Of a stretch of DNA of 6,936 bases, positions 1-5,505 are shown in pieces. The stretch's first letter is position 1, and the number at the start of each line of letters is the position of its first letter. Under the pieces are notes generated by a model. The model worked only from the letters and a program-made list of their open reading frames with translations. It had not been told where the DNA came from and ran no database searches. A program made the position numbers and the translations under genes. Location: positions 1 to 6,936 of the forward strand of contig JANXVK010000365.1 of NCBI GenBank assembly GCA_025351675.1. Direction: 5' to 3'. This stretch comes from Rhizobacter sp. GTDB lineage: Bacteria; Pseudomonadota; Gammaproteobacteria; Burkholderiales; Burkholderiaceae_C.

Positions 1-1
1 G

Positions 2-574
2 AGCTCGCTGATCAAGGCCTGCCTGAACGAGTTCGCCGATCGCGGACTGCGTTTGATCGAGGTCGACAAGGCCGACCTGGTCGACCTGCCCGACATCGTC
101 GACCTGGTGGCCGAGCGCCCGGAGCGCTTCATCGTGTTCTGCGACGACCTCAGCTTCGACGAGGGCGAGCCGGGCTACAAGGCGCTGAAGTCGATCCTCG
201 ACGGCTCGGTCTCGCAATCGTCCGAGAACGTGCTCATCTACGCGACCAGCAACCGCCGCCACCTGCTGCCCGAGTACATGAAGGAGAACCTCAGCTACCA
301 GCATCTGGAGAACGGCGAGGTGCATCCGGGCGAGGTCGTGGAAGAGAAGATTTCGCTTTCCGAGCGCTTCGGGCTGTGGGTGAGCTTCTACCCGTTCAGC
401 CAGGACGAGTACCTCGCGATCGTCGCGCAGTGGTTGCGCGGGTTCGGGGTGGCCGAGGCGGCGATCATGGCGGCGCGGCCGGAGAGCCTGGTCTGGGCGC
501 TGGAACGCGGCTCGCGCTCGGGGCGCGTCGCGTTCCAGTTCGCGAAGGACTACTCGGGGCGCCATCACGCATGA
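2..574 (+). CDS. DUF815-type AAA+ ATPase, 3' part (5' end outside window)
   Basis: This is a P-loop ATPase of the DUF815/COG2607 type, cut by the left edge; its cellular role is not established. The frame is open from base 2 and begins with Ser-Ser-Leu-Ile-Lys-Ala, which fits the residues just after the GxGK of a Walker A loop, so the window probably starts inside that motif. A Walker B strand (FIVFCDDLSF, Asp-Asp at about 143-148) follows, then a sensor-1-like stretch (IYATSNRRHL, Asn near 251). The C-terminal part resembles an AAA+ lid, with a conserved-looking GLWVSFYPFSQDEYL stretch. In this frame a TTG at base 53 could be read as a start, but open coding before it shows the gene extends upstream. 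The stop overlaps the next start as ATGA. The family call is by motif recognition and is fairly secure. Confidence 0.82.
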   Translation, partial: SSLIKACLNEFADRGLRLIEVDKADLVDLPDIVDLVAERPERFIVFCDDLSFDEGEPGYKALKSILDGSVSQSSENVLIYATSNRRHLLPEYMKENLSYQHLENGEVHPGEVVEEKISLSERFGLWVSFYPFSQDEYLAIVAQWLRGFGVAEAAIMAARPESLVWALERGSRSGRVAFQFAKDYSGRHHA

Positions 575-1032
575 CCCAGCGCGAACCAGTCGATGTCGAA
601 GGTCAGGCGCCGCGCCGTCCGGTGGACGTCGCGGTGGGCGTGCTGATCAACCCGCAGGGCGAGTTTCTGTTGACCTCGCGGCCTGAAGGCAAGGTCTACG
701 CCGGCTACTGGGAGTTCCCGGGCGGCAAGCTCGAGGCCGGCGAGTCGGTCGAGGCCGCGCTGCGCCGCGAACTGGGCGAGGAACTCGGCATCGAGATCGG
801 CGTGGTGCTGCCGTGGAAGGTCGAGATCGTCGACTACGAGCATGCGCGCGTCCGCCTGCACTTCTGCAAGGTCTTCACCTGGACCGGCGCGTTCGAGATG
901 CGCGAGCAGCAGACGATGGCCTGGCAAGACTTGCCGGTGCGGGTCGGCCCCGTCTTGCCCGGTACCTTTCCGGTGCTGAAATGGTTCGCCGAGGAAAGAG
1001 GCTTTGAAGGCGCCACTACACTGCCGGCATGA
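571..1032 (+). CDS. mutT: MutT-like Nudix hydrolase (probable 8-oxo-dGTP diphosphatase)
   Basis: Encodes a 153-residue cytosolic Nudix hydrolase. A perfect Nudix box GX5EX7REUXEEXGU spans residues 52-74 (Gly52, Glu58, Arg66-Glu67, Glu70-Glu71, Gly73); it binds the metal and catalyses diphosphate hydrolysis. Before it lies the typical MutT strand with [15 protein letters not shown] and then [13 protein letters not shown]. The size suits a single-domain MutT, which removes oxidised dGTP from the nucleotide pool and prevents A:T to C:G transversions; other Nudix substrates cannot be excluded. The frame is open much further upstream (to 376), but that part overlaps the ATPase gene in another frame. 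The ATG at 571 is chosen because it overlaps the ATPase stop as ATGA. The Shine-Dalgarno is weak (GGGG about 11 bases upstream), so translation probably depends on coupling. Its own stop overlaps the hisI start. Confidence 0.88.
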   Translation: MTQREPVDVEGQAPRRPVDVAVGVLINPQGEFLLTSRPEGKVYAGYWEFPGGKLEAGESVEAALRRELGEELGIEIGVVLPWKVEIVDYEHARVRLHFCKVFTWTGAFEMREQQTMAWQDLPVRVGPVLPGTFPVLKWFAEERGFEGATTLPA

Positions 1033-1427
1033 ACTGGCTCGACGAAGTGAAATGGGACGCGCAAGGCCTGGTGCCGACAATCGCGCAGGAGGTCGGCAGC
1101 AACGACGTGCTGATGTTCGCGTTCATGAACCGCGAGGCGTTGGCGCGTACCGCCGAACTCGGCGAAGCGGTGTACTTCAGCCGCTCGCGCAACCGCCTGT
1201 GGCACAAGGGCGAGGAGAGCGGCAACGTGCAGAAGGTGCACGAGTTGCGCCTCGATTGCGACAACGACGTGGTGCTGATGAAAGTCGAACAACTCGGCCA
1301 CGAAGCGCACGAGCCCGGTATCGCGTGCCACACGGGCCGCCACTCCTGCTTCTTCCGGTTGCTGAAGGGCGGCGAGTGGAGAACTGTCGAACCGGTCTTG
1401 AAAGACCCGGAGCGCATCTACAAATGA
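1029..1427 (+). CDS. hisI: Phosphoribosyl-AMP cyclohydrolase HisI (third step of histidine synthesis)
   Basis: Encodes a 132-residue single-domain HisI, which opens the adenine ring of phosphoribosyl-AMP to give ProFAR in the cytosol. Family signatures are present: [12 protein letters not shown] (27-38), [20 protein letters not shown] (47-66), the acidic metal site DCDND (76-80) and the Cys motif [11 protein letters not shown] (99-109). Cys77, Cys100 and Cys107 are the likely zinc ligands. HisE is a separate downstream gene here, unlike the fused HisIE of E. coli. Between the acidic site and ACHTG, the segment [11 protein letters not shown] (88-98) is several residues longer than in many HisI proteins. 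The ATG at 1029 overlaps the mutT stop as ATGA. There is no good Shine-Dalgarno near it (GAAGG is about 18 bases away), suggesting coupling. A weak -10-like TACACT lies at 1017-1022. Function is confident. Confidence 0.96.
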   Translation: MNWLDEVKWDAQGLVPTIAQEVGSNDVLMFAFMNREALARTAELGEAVYFSRSRNRLWHKGEESGNVQKVHELRLDCDNDVVLMKVEQLGHEAHEPGIACHTGRHSCFFRLLKGGEWRTVEPVLKDPERIYK

Positions 1428-1801
1428 CGCAACAGACGACGCCAGAGATGACGCCAAGTTCCAACGACACGCTGGCGCGCCTGGCCGCGGTGATCGAGTC
1501 GCGCAAGCTCGGTGACCCCGACAAGAGCTACGTCGCGCGCCTGTTTCACCAGGGCAACGACGCGATCCTGAAGAAGATCGGCGAAGAGGCCACCGAAGTG
1601 GTGATGGCCTGCAAGGATGGCGTCGCGCCCAAGATCGTCGGCGAGGTCGCCGACCTGTGGTTTCACTGCATGCTGGCGCTCAGCGCGCACGGCTTGAAGC
1701 CGGCCGACGTGCTGGCCGAACTGGAGCGCCGCGAAGGGCTCTCCGGGCTGGAAGAATTCGCGGCAAGAAAGTCGCAACAGCGGGAGGAAGACGGAACATG
1801 A
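1424..1801 (+). CDS. hisE: Phosphoribosyl-ATP pyrophosphohydrolase HisE (second step of histidine synthesis)
   Basis: Encodes a 125-residue HisE, which hydrolyses phosphoribosyl-ATP to phosphoribosyl-AMP and pyrophosphate, feeding HisI. The core runs from [12 protein letters not shown] (17-28) through the family signature around KSYVARLF (34-41) to the all-alpha MazG-like metal site: KIGEEATEV with Glu54, Glu55 and Glu58, then EVADLWFH with Glu74 and Asp77. The ExxE and ExxD pairs are the expected magnesium ligands. The tail after about residue 112 is charged and variable. The start at 1424 overlaps the hisI stop as ATGA and has GGAG at 1409-1412. A second in-frame ATG at 1448 (Met9) would remove a Thr/Gln/Pro-rich extension with no obvious family counterpart, so the true start could be either. 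The stop overlaps the next gene's start as ATGA. Confidence 0.95.
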   Translation: MTQQTTPEMTPSSNDTLARLAAVIESRKLGDPDKSYVARLFHQGNDAILKKIGEEATEVVMACKDGVAPKIVGEVADLWFHCMLALSAHGLKPADVLAELERREGLSGLEEFAARKSQQREEDGT

Positions 1802-2187
1802 ACGACATCATCGAGAACGGCACCGGCACCAGCCAGCGCGACAACGGCTTGCGCACGGTCGGTCACATCAGCTATGCGCTGCATGCGATCGTGGCGGTCA
1901 CTGCGGTGCTGCCGGGCGTGCAGGCCAGCATCGTGCTGTTGCTGGCGGCCTTCGTCCTCGACCTCGTCAAGAAGGACGACGCGCGCGGCACTTGGCAGGA
2001 GTCGCACTTCAAGTGGCGCATCCGCAGTGTGCTGTGGGCCGGCGTGCTGTACGTCGTGACGATCCCGCTGTGGCTGCTGCTCGTCGTGCCGGGCTGGATC
2101 GCGTGGGCCATCATCTCGATCTGGTTCCTGTACCGCGTCATTCGTGGCTGGCTGGCGCTGAATGACCGCCGGCCGATGCCGGAGTGA
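1798..2187 (+). CDS. Small integral membrane protein, DUF4870/COG3671-like, function unknown
   Basis: Encodes a 129-residue inner-membrane protein of unknown function that resembles the DUF4870/COG3671 (Tic20-like) group; that match is from memory. After a short polar N-terminus, hydrophobic segments run at about 22-38 and 40-56 (possibly one hairpin), 77-97 and 99-118. They are separated by a charged loop [23 protein letters not shown] (55-77, hydrophilic and Arg/Lys-rich). The pattern of His-Phe-x-Trp-x-Ile-Arg ahead of the third helix is typical of the family. The start at 1798 overlaps the hisE stop as ATGA and has a clear Shine-Dalgarno (GGAGG, 1783-1787, about 10 bases away). The stop at 2185-2187 lies within the region leading to the hinT Shine-Dalgarno. 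The context (hisE before, hinT and tat after) suggests co-transcription but does not reveal a role. The gene is certain; function is not. Confidence 0.88.
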   Translation: MNDIIENGTGTSQRDNGLRTVGHISYALHAIVAVTAVLPGVQASIVLLLAAFVLDLVKKDDARGTWQESHFKWRIRSVLWAGVLYVVTIPLWLLLVVPGWIAWAIISIWFLYRVIRGWLALNDRRPMPE

Positions 2188-2197
2188 GGAGGCGCCG

Positions 2198-2545
2198 ATG
2201 AGCCATGACCCGAACTGCCTCTTCTGCAAGATCGTCGACGGCAAGATCCCGAGCCGCAAGGTCTGCGAGGACGACGAGTTGCTCGTCTTCCACGACATTG
2301 CGCCTTGGGCGCCGGTGCACGTTCTCGTGATTCCGAAGGAGCATGTGTCGACGATGTACGAACTCGAAGCGCGCCACGCGCCGCTGCTCGGCCGGATGCT
2401 CTCGATGGCGCCGAACCTGATGCGCGAACTCGGTGTGACGAACGGTTTCCGCACCCTGATCAACACCGGCGAAGACGGCCGCCAGGAAGTGCAACATGTG
2501 CACATGCACGTCATGGGTGGCTCGCGCCCATGGGCCAAAGGGTAA
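2198..2545 (+). CDS. hinT: HIT family protein, HinT-type purine nucleoside phosphoramidase
   Basis: Encodes a 115-residue HIT-domain protein. The histidine triad HVHMHV is at residues 100-105 (His100, His102, His104), followed by the family ending GGSRPWAKG; the central His of the triad is the nucleophile. The N-terminus CLFCKIVDGKIPS (7-19) carries the CxxC seen in many HIT proteins, and His49 lies in the conserved IPKEHV. HinT enzymes hydrolyse AMP-N-linked substrates such as adenosine phosphoramidate and lysyl-AMP; the physiological substrate here is inferred only from the family. The frame opens at 2162, but the ATG at 2198 is chosen because a strong GAGGAGG lies at 2186-2192, five bases before it, and the protein then starts just ahead of the conserved Cys motif. 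The gene is 10 bases after the membrane protein gene and 49 bases before tatA. Confidence 0.94.
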   Translation: MSHDPNCLFCKIVDGKIPSRKVCEDDELLVFHDIAPWAPVHVLVIPKEHVSTMYELEARHAPLLGRMLSMAPNLMRELGVTNGFRTLINTGEDGRQEVQHVHMHVMGGSRPWAKG

Positions 2546-2561
2546 TGGAAACTCTGTACCC

Positions 2562-2567
2562 TAGAAT
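2562..2567 (+). promoter_or_regulatory. Possible -10 element upstream of tatA
   Basis: TAGAAT matches five of six bases of the sigma-70 -10 consensus and lies in the 49-base spacer between hinT and tatA, the most AT-rich stretch nearby. It would place a transcript start near 2574, about 20 bases before the tatA ATG. No TTGACA-like -35 is visible at 16-18 bases upstream, so this is weak and may be chance. It could give the tat genes a promoter of their own inside the longer operon. Confidence 0.3.
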
Positions 2568-2594
2568 TCCTCGAATGTAGTTTGGAGAAAAATC

Positions 2595-2831
2595 ATGGGT
2601 TCATTCAGCATCTGGCACTGGCTGATCGTGTTGCTGGTCGTCGTGCTGATCTTCGGCACCAAGAAGTTGACGAACATCGGCAAGGATCTCGGTGGCGCGG
2701 TGAAGGGTTTCAAGGACGGCGTGAAGGACGGCGGCGCATCGGCCGACCCGGCCGTGCCGCCGGTGCAGGTCAACACGACCCGTGCCAACGACGCCAACAC
2801 CGTCGACGTGGAAGCGAAGACCAAGTCGTGA
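2595..2831 (+). CDS. tatA: Twin-arginine translocase subunit TatA
   Basis: Encodes a 78-residue TatA, the small subunit that multimerises to let folded Tat substrates cross the inner membrane. The N-terminus [20 protein letters not shown] forms one membrane helix (about 5-20). It is followed by the hinge FGTKKL (20-25) and an amphipathic helix (about 26-45, [18 protein letters not shown]). A short polar, disordered-looking tail ends in TKS. FGTKKL and the short length distinguish TatA from TatB. The ATG at 2595 has GGAG at 2584-2587, seven bases away. tatB follows after 37 bases and tatC after that, giving a complete tatABC set. The 37-base spacer shows no clear Shine-Dalgarno for tatB. Assignment is confident. 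Confidence 0.96.
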   Translation: MGSFSIWHWLIVLLVVVLIFGTKKLTNIGKDLGGAVKGFKDGVKDGGASADPAVPPVQVNTTRANDANTVDVEAKTKS

Positions 2832-2868
2832 CCCGTCTCGGCGGCTTGGTGATTGACCACGCACTGCG

Positions 2869-3357
2869 ATGATTGACTTCGGCTTCGACAAGATCGCGCT
2901 GATCGGCGCGGTCGCGCTGATCGTGATCGGCCCCGAGAAGCTGCCGCGCGTGGCGCGCACGGTCGGTCACTTCATCGGCAAGGCGCAGCGCTATGTCGCC
3001 GACGTGAAGGCCGAGGTGAATCGGTCGATCGAGCTCGAAGAGCTGAAGAAGATGAAGACCGAGTTCGAGGACGCGGCGCGCAATGTGAGCGATACGGTTT
3101 CAAAAGAGGTGCATCAGACCCAATCGGAACTCGCCAGCTCGTGGAACGATGGCGATAACGCCATCCTGCCGCCCAACAGCGGCCAGCACGAAGGCTGGAC
3201 GCCGCCGCCACCCGAGTACAAGCGCCCGAAGAAGAACTGGCGCCTCAAGCGCGGCGCGACGCCGCAGTGGTACAAGCAGCGCGCCGGCGTGCGCGTGAAG
3301 GCGCAGTCGGGCGCGGCGCGGGTCGCGCGGTTCCGGCCGCCGCGTTCGGCGGCGTAG
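2869..3357 (+). CDS. tatB: Twin-arginine translocase subunit TatB
   Basis: Encodes a 162-residue TatB, the partner of TatC in the complex that receives twin-arginine signal peptides. A single membrane helix occupies about residues 6-20. It begins [13 protein letters not shown] and ends with the TatB signature [12 protein letters not shown] (20-31, Gly21-Pro22 and Leu25-Pro26). A long amphipathic and probably coiled helix rich in Glu and Lys follows (about 32-90). A Pro-rich linker (100-116) leads to a C-terminal tail from residue 118 with 15 Lys/Arg and no acidic residues. The tail is longer and more basic than in the E. coli protein and is probably a lineage trait. No clear Shine-Dalgarno precedes the ATG at 2869. 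The stop is four bases before tatC. Some antisense and alternate-frame reading is open here but has no recognisable content. Confidence 0.95.
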   Translation: MIDFGFDKIALIGAVALIVIGPEKLPRVARTVGHFIGKAQRYVADVKAEVNRSIELEELKKMKTEFEDAARNVSDTVSKEVHQTQSELASSWNDGDNAILPPNSGQHEGWTPPPPEYKRPKKNWRLKRGATPQWYKQRAGVRVKAQSGAARVARFRPPRSAA

Positions 3358-3361
3358 CGCG

Positions 3362-4147
3362 ATGAGCGACCCGAACGACAAGCCCGACGAGATGGAGGGT
3401 ACGGAGCAGCCCTTTGTCTCGCACCTGATCGAGCTGCGCGACCGGCTGATCCGCGCCTGCATCGCCATCGGCGTGTGCTTCGGCGCGTTGATGTTCTGGC
3501 CCGGTTCCGGCGGGCTCTACGACCTGCTCGCCGCGCCGCTGGTCGAGCACCTGCCGAAAGGCGGCACGCTGATCGCGACCAGCGTGATCTCGCCGTTTTT
3601 GGTGCCGCTGAAGATCACGCTGATGGCGGCGTTCATGGCCGCGCTGCCGGTCGTGCTGTACCAGGTCTGGGCCTTCGTCGCGCCGGGCCTGTACCGGCAC
3701 GAGAAGAAGCTGGTGCTGCCGCTGGTGATCTCGAGCACGCTGCTGTTCTTCGCCGGCGTGGCGTTCTGCTATTTCTTCGTGTTCGGCAAGGTGTTCACGT
3801 TCATCCAGGGCTTCGCGCCGAAGAGCGTCTCGGCGATGCCTGACATCGAGGCTTACCTGAGCTTCGTGCTGACGATGTTCATCGCGTTCGGCGCCGCGTT
3901 CGAGGTGCCGATCGCGGTGGTGGTGCTGGCGCGCCTGAACATCGTCACCATCGAGAAGCTGAAGGCATTCCGCTCGTACTTCGTCGTGCTGGCCTTCATC
4001 ATCGCCGCAGTGCTGACGCCGCCCGACGTGGTCTCGCAGCTCGCGCTGGCGATCCCGATGGTGATTCTTTACGAGGTCGGCATCATCGCCGCCGGCTTCT
4101 TCATCAAGCACACGCAGGCCCCGGCCGACGAGACGACGAGCGCGTAG
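3362..4147 (+). CDS. tatC: Twin-arginine translocase subunit TatC
   Basis: Encodes a 261-residue polytopic TatC, the receptor for Tat signal peptides, with the six membrane helices expected of the family. The cytoplasmic N-terminal motif SHLIELRDRLI is at 20-30. The first cytoplasmic loop FVAPGLYRHEKK has Phe105 and Glu114, matching E. coli Phe94 and Glu103 of the signal-peptide site. Further family residues are in FEVP (Glu181, matching E. coli Glu170) and LTPPD (Asp222, matching E. coli Asp211). The C-terminus after residue 250 is short and polar. The ATG at 3362 is four bases after the tatB stop with a weak Shine-Dalgarno. A second in-frame ATG at 3392 (Met11) would still keep all motifs, so the exact start is open. 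It closes the plus-strand gene run and faces the protease gene on the minus strand. Confidence 0.97.
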   Translation: MSDPNDKPDEMEGTEQPFVSHLIELRDRLIRACIAIGVCFGALMFWPGSGGLYDLLAAPLVEHLPKGGTLIATSVISPFLVPLKITLMAAFMAALPVVLYQVWAFVAPGLYRHEKKLVLPLVISSTLLFFAGVAFCYFFVFGKVFTFIQGFAPKSVSAMPDIEAYLSFVLTMFIAFGAAFEVPIAVVVLARLNIVTIEKLKAFRSYFVVLAFIIAAVLTPPDVVSQLALAIPMVILYEVGIIAAGFFIKHTQAPADETTSA

Positions 4148-4215
4148 CGCGCTGCGCGCGCGTTCACGCCTCACGTGCTGCGCGCGCTTTCACGACCGGC
4201 GCGCCGCGCGCGCTG
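4147..4215. other. Convergent spacer tatC/HtrA-like protease with GC-rich repeats
   Basis: This 68-base spacer between two converging genes is almost pure GC with alternating GC runs. It can fold: GCGCGC at 4147-4152 pairs with GCGCGC at 4156-4161 across a three-base loop, and AGCGCGC at 4146-4152 can instead pair with GCGCGCT at 4182-4188. No T-run follows on either strand, so it is not a classic intrinsic terminator, although it could slow or stop transcription from both sides. It also contains two near-identical 18-base direct repeats, listed separately. Confidence 0.35.
4151..4194. repeat. Pair of 18-base direct repeats, one mismatch, 26-base period
   Basis: GCTGCGCGCGCGTTCACG at 4151-4168 and GCTGCGCGCGCTTTCACG at 4177-4194 differ at one position and start 26 bases apart. 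They lie wholly between the stops of tatC and the facing protease gene. GCGCGCGCTGTCATT near 4206-4220 is a looser echo at the protease 3' end. Low-complexity GC content makes chance similarity easier, but the shared TTCACG end is not just GC alternation. No function is evident. Confidence 0.55.
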
Positions 4216-5397
4216 TCATTCCTCGCGTCGCAGTGGCTGCCGTTGCTTGGGTCGCTGCCCGACCGTCACGTCCACGTTCAGGGCCTTGTCGCCGCGCTGC
4301 ACGCCGATCGCCGCGACCGCCTTGGGCTTGAGCGAGGCCACCGCCGTCAGCAACTGGTAGCTGTTGGCGATCTTGGTTCCGGCGACGCTCACGACCACGT
4401 CGCCCGGCCGCAGCCCGCCCGCGCTCGCCGGCCCGCTCTGCAGCACGCCGGTGACCAGCACGCCCTCCTTGACCGGCAGGTTCAGCGTCTGCGCGATCTC
4501 GGGCGTGAGGTCGCGCTGCTCAATGCCGATGAAGCCGCGCGTGACCTGGCCGTCGCGAATCAGCGCCTCCATCACCTGGCGCGCGGTTGTCACCGGAATC
4601 GCGAAGCCGATGCCCAGGCTGCCGCCGGTGCGCGAGTAAATCGCGGTGTTGATGCCAAGCAGGTTGCCGGCCGCGTCGACCAGCGCGCCGCCTGAGTTGC
4701 CGGGGTTGATCGCCGCGTCGGTCTGGATGAAGTTCTCGAAGACGTTGATGCCGAGCTTGTTGCGGCCGAGCGCGCTGACGATGCCGGAGGTGACCGTCTG
4801 GCCGACGTCGAACGGGTTGCCGATCGCCAGCACCACGTCGCCGACCTGCAGCTTCTCGGCGTCGCCGAACGCGATCGTCGGCAGTTTGTCGAGCTCGATC
4901 TTCAGCACCGCCACATCGGTTTCGGGGTCGGTGCCGACGAGCCTGGCGCGGGCCTGGCGGCCGTCGGTCAGCATCACCTCGATGTCGTCGGCGCCGTCGA
5001 TCACGTGGTTGTTGGTCAGCAGGTAGCCCTCTGACGAGACGATCACGCCCGAACCGAGACCGATCTGCGGCTCGGCGCGCGATTGTCGCGAGCGGTCGCC
5101 AAAGAAGAACTGGAACACCGGGTCGTCGCTGCGCGCACTTCGCGCCGGTGCCTTGCTCGCAGTGATGCTGACGACGGCCGGCGAGGCGCGTTGGGCCGCG
5201 GCGCTGTAGCTCGTGACCGCACCACCGGCAAGCGCGACCGGCAATGGCTGCGCCGGGCTCGAGTTGATCGAGACGATGCTCGGCATCGCGCCAATCCCGC
5301 CGCGCCGGAGCCACTCGGGTTTCAGCGTCGCGACGACGAACAGCACCGCCACCGCGACGGTGACGGCCTGCGAAAAGACAAGCCAGGTTTTGCGCAT
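4216..5397 (-). CDS. HtrA-family serine protease with membrane anchor and one PDZ domain (DegS/AlgW-like)
   Basis: Encodes a 393-residue trypsin-like HtrA protease expected to face the periplasm. A positively charged start (MRKTW) and one hydrophobic helix (about 6-24) without a clear signal peptidase site suggest an uncleaved anchor. A low-complexity linker (about 32-65) follows, then the protease domain (about 68-270). The catalytic triad is His131 in TNNHVID, Asp161 in DPETDVAVLK and Ser235 in NPGNSGGALVD; spacings of 30 and 74 are close to those in DegS and DegP. One PDZ domain (about 285-380) starts at RGFIGIEQRDLTP and includes EGVLVTGV, a likely carboxylate-binding loop. DegP and DegQ have two PDZ domains, so DegS/AlgW, which start sigma-E-type envelope stress signalling by cleaving an anti-sigma factor, is the better match. 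A general quality-control role is also possible. Often annotated as Do/DegQ family. No strong Shine-Dalgarno precedes the ATG. Confidence 0.92.
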   Translation of the reverse strand: MRKTWLVFSQAVTVAVAVLFVVATLKPEWLRRGGIGAMPSIVSINSSPAQPLPVALAGGAVTSYSAAAQRASPAVVSITASKAPARSARSDDPVFQFFFGDRSRQSRAEPQIGLGSGVIVSSEGYLLTNNHVIDGADDIEVMLTDGRQARARLVGTDPETDVAVLKIELDKLPTIAFGDAEKLQVGDVVLAIGNPFDVGQTVTSGIVSALGRNKLGINVFENFIQTDAAINPGNSGGALVDAAGNLLGINTAIYSRTGGSLGIGFAIPVTTARQVMEALIRDGQVTRGFIGIEQRDLTPEIAQTLNLPVKEGVLVTGVLQSGPASAGGLRPGDVVVSVAGTKIANSYQLLTAVASLKPKAVAAIGVQRGDKALNVDVTVGQRPKQRQPLRREE

Positions 5398-5505
5398 GGA
5401 AACTCGGGTGAGGCCACCGCGAGAAGCGCCGCGGCCGATGCCTCAATTATCGGCGATGCTTTCGCGCGGCGCGCGGCATGGGCGGCGACTCGCGACAATG
5501 CGGGC
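5398..5505. promoter_or_regulatory. Divergent spacer with promoters expected for the protease gene and pdxA
   Basis: These 108 bases separate the 5' ends of two divergent genes, so both promoters should be here or overlap the genes. On the minus strand GATAAT (plus positions 5446-5451) matches five of six -10 bases and would put a start about 40 bases before the protease ATG. On the plus strand GACAAT at 5494-5499 matches four of six and ends six bases before the pdxA ATG, which would give a nearly leaderless transcript. Neither has a recognisable TTGACA -35. A sigma-E-type pair (GGAACTT/TCTGAA) was looked for and not seen. Confidence 0.3.

Noticed and set aside
376..570. Upstream extension of the mutT frame into the ATPase gene
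   Set aside because: It overlaps the ATPase coding region in another frame and reads as Gly/Arg/Ala-rich filler. The ATG at 571 with the ATGA overlap is the natural start.
1029..1801. HisI-HisE as one fused protein, as in E. coli
   Set aside because: The two are in different frames with a stop and a new start at 1424-1427. Nothing suggests a sequencing frameshift, and separate genes are usual in beta-proteobacteria.
1663..2538. Minus-strand open frame opposite hisE, the membrane protein gene and hinT (291 codons)
   Set aside because: It crosses three well-supported plus-strand genes and shows no domain or hydrophobic pattern of its own.
3245..4174. Long minus-strand open frame opposite tatB/tatC (309 codons)
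   Set aside because: It is antisense to tatC, which has unmistakable family motifs. The translation is a low-complexity Arg/His/Asp/Gln-rich string typical of the opposite strand of GC-rich genes.
5083..5505. Upstream extension of pdxA in the same frame
   Set aside because: It runs antisense through the protease gene and the divergent spacer. Its translation has no PdxA-like content, and the recognisable protein begins just after the ATG at 5506.
5398..5505. Sigma-E-type promoter for the protease gene
   Set aside because: No GGAACTT/TCTGAA pair with proper spacing is visible on the minus strand; only a -10-like GATAAT was found.
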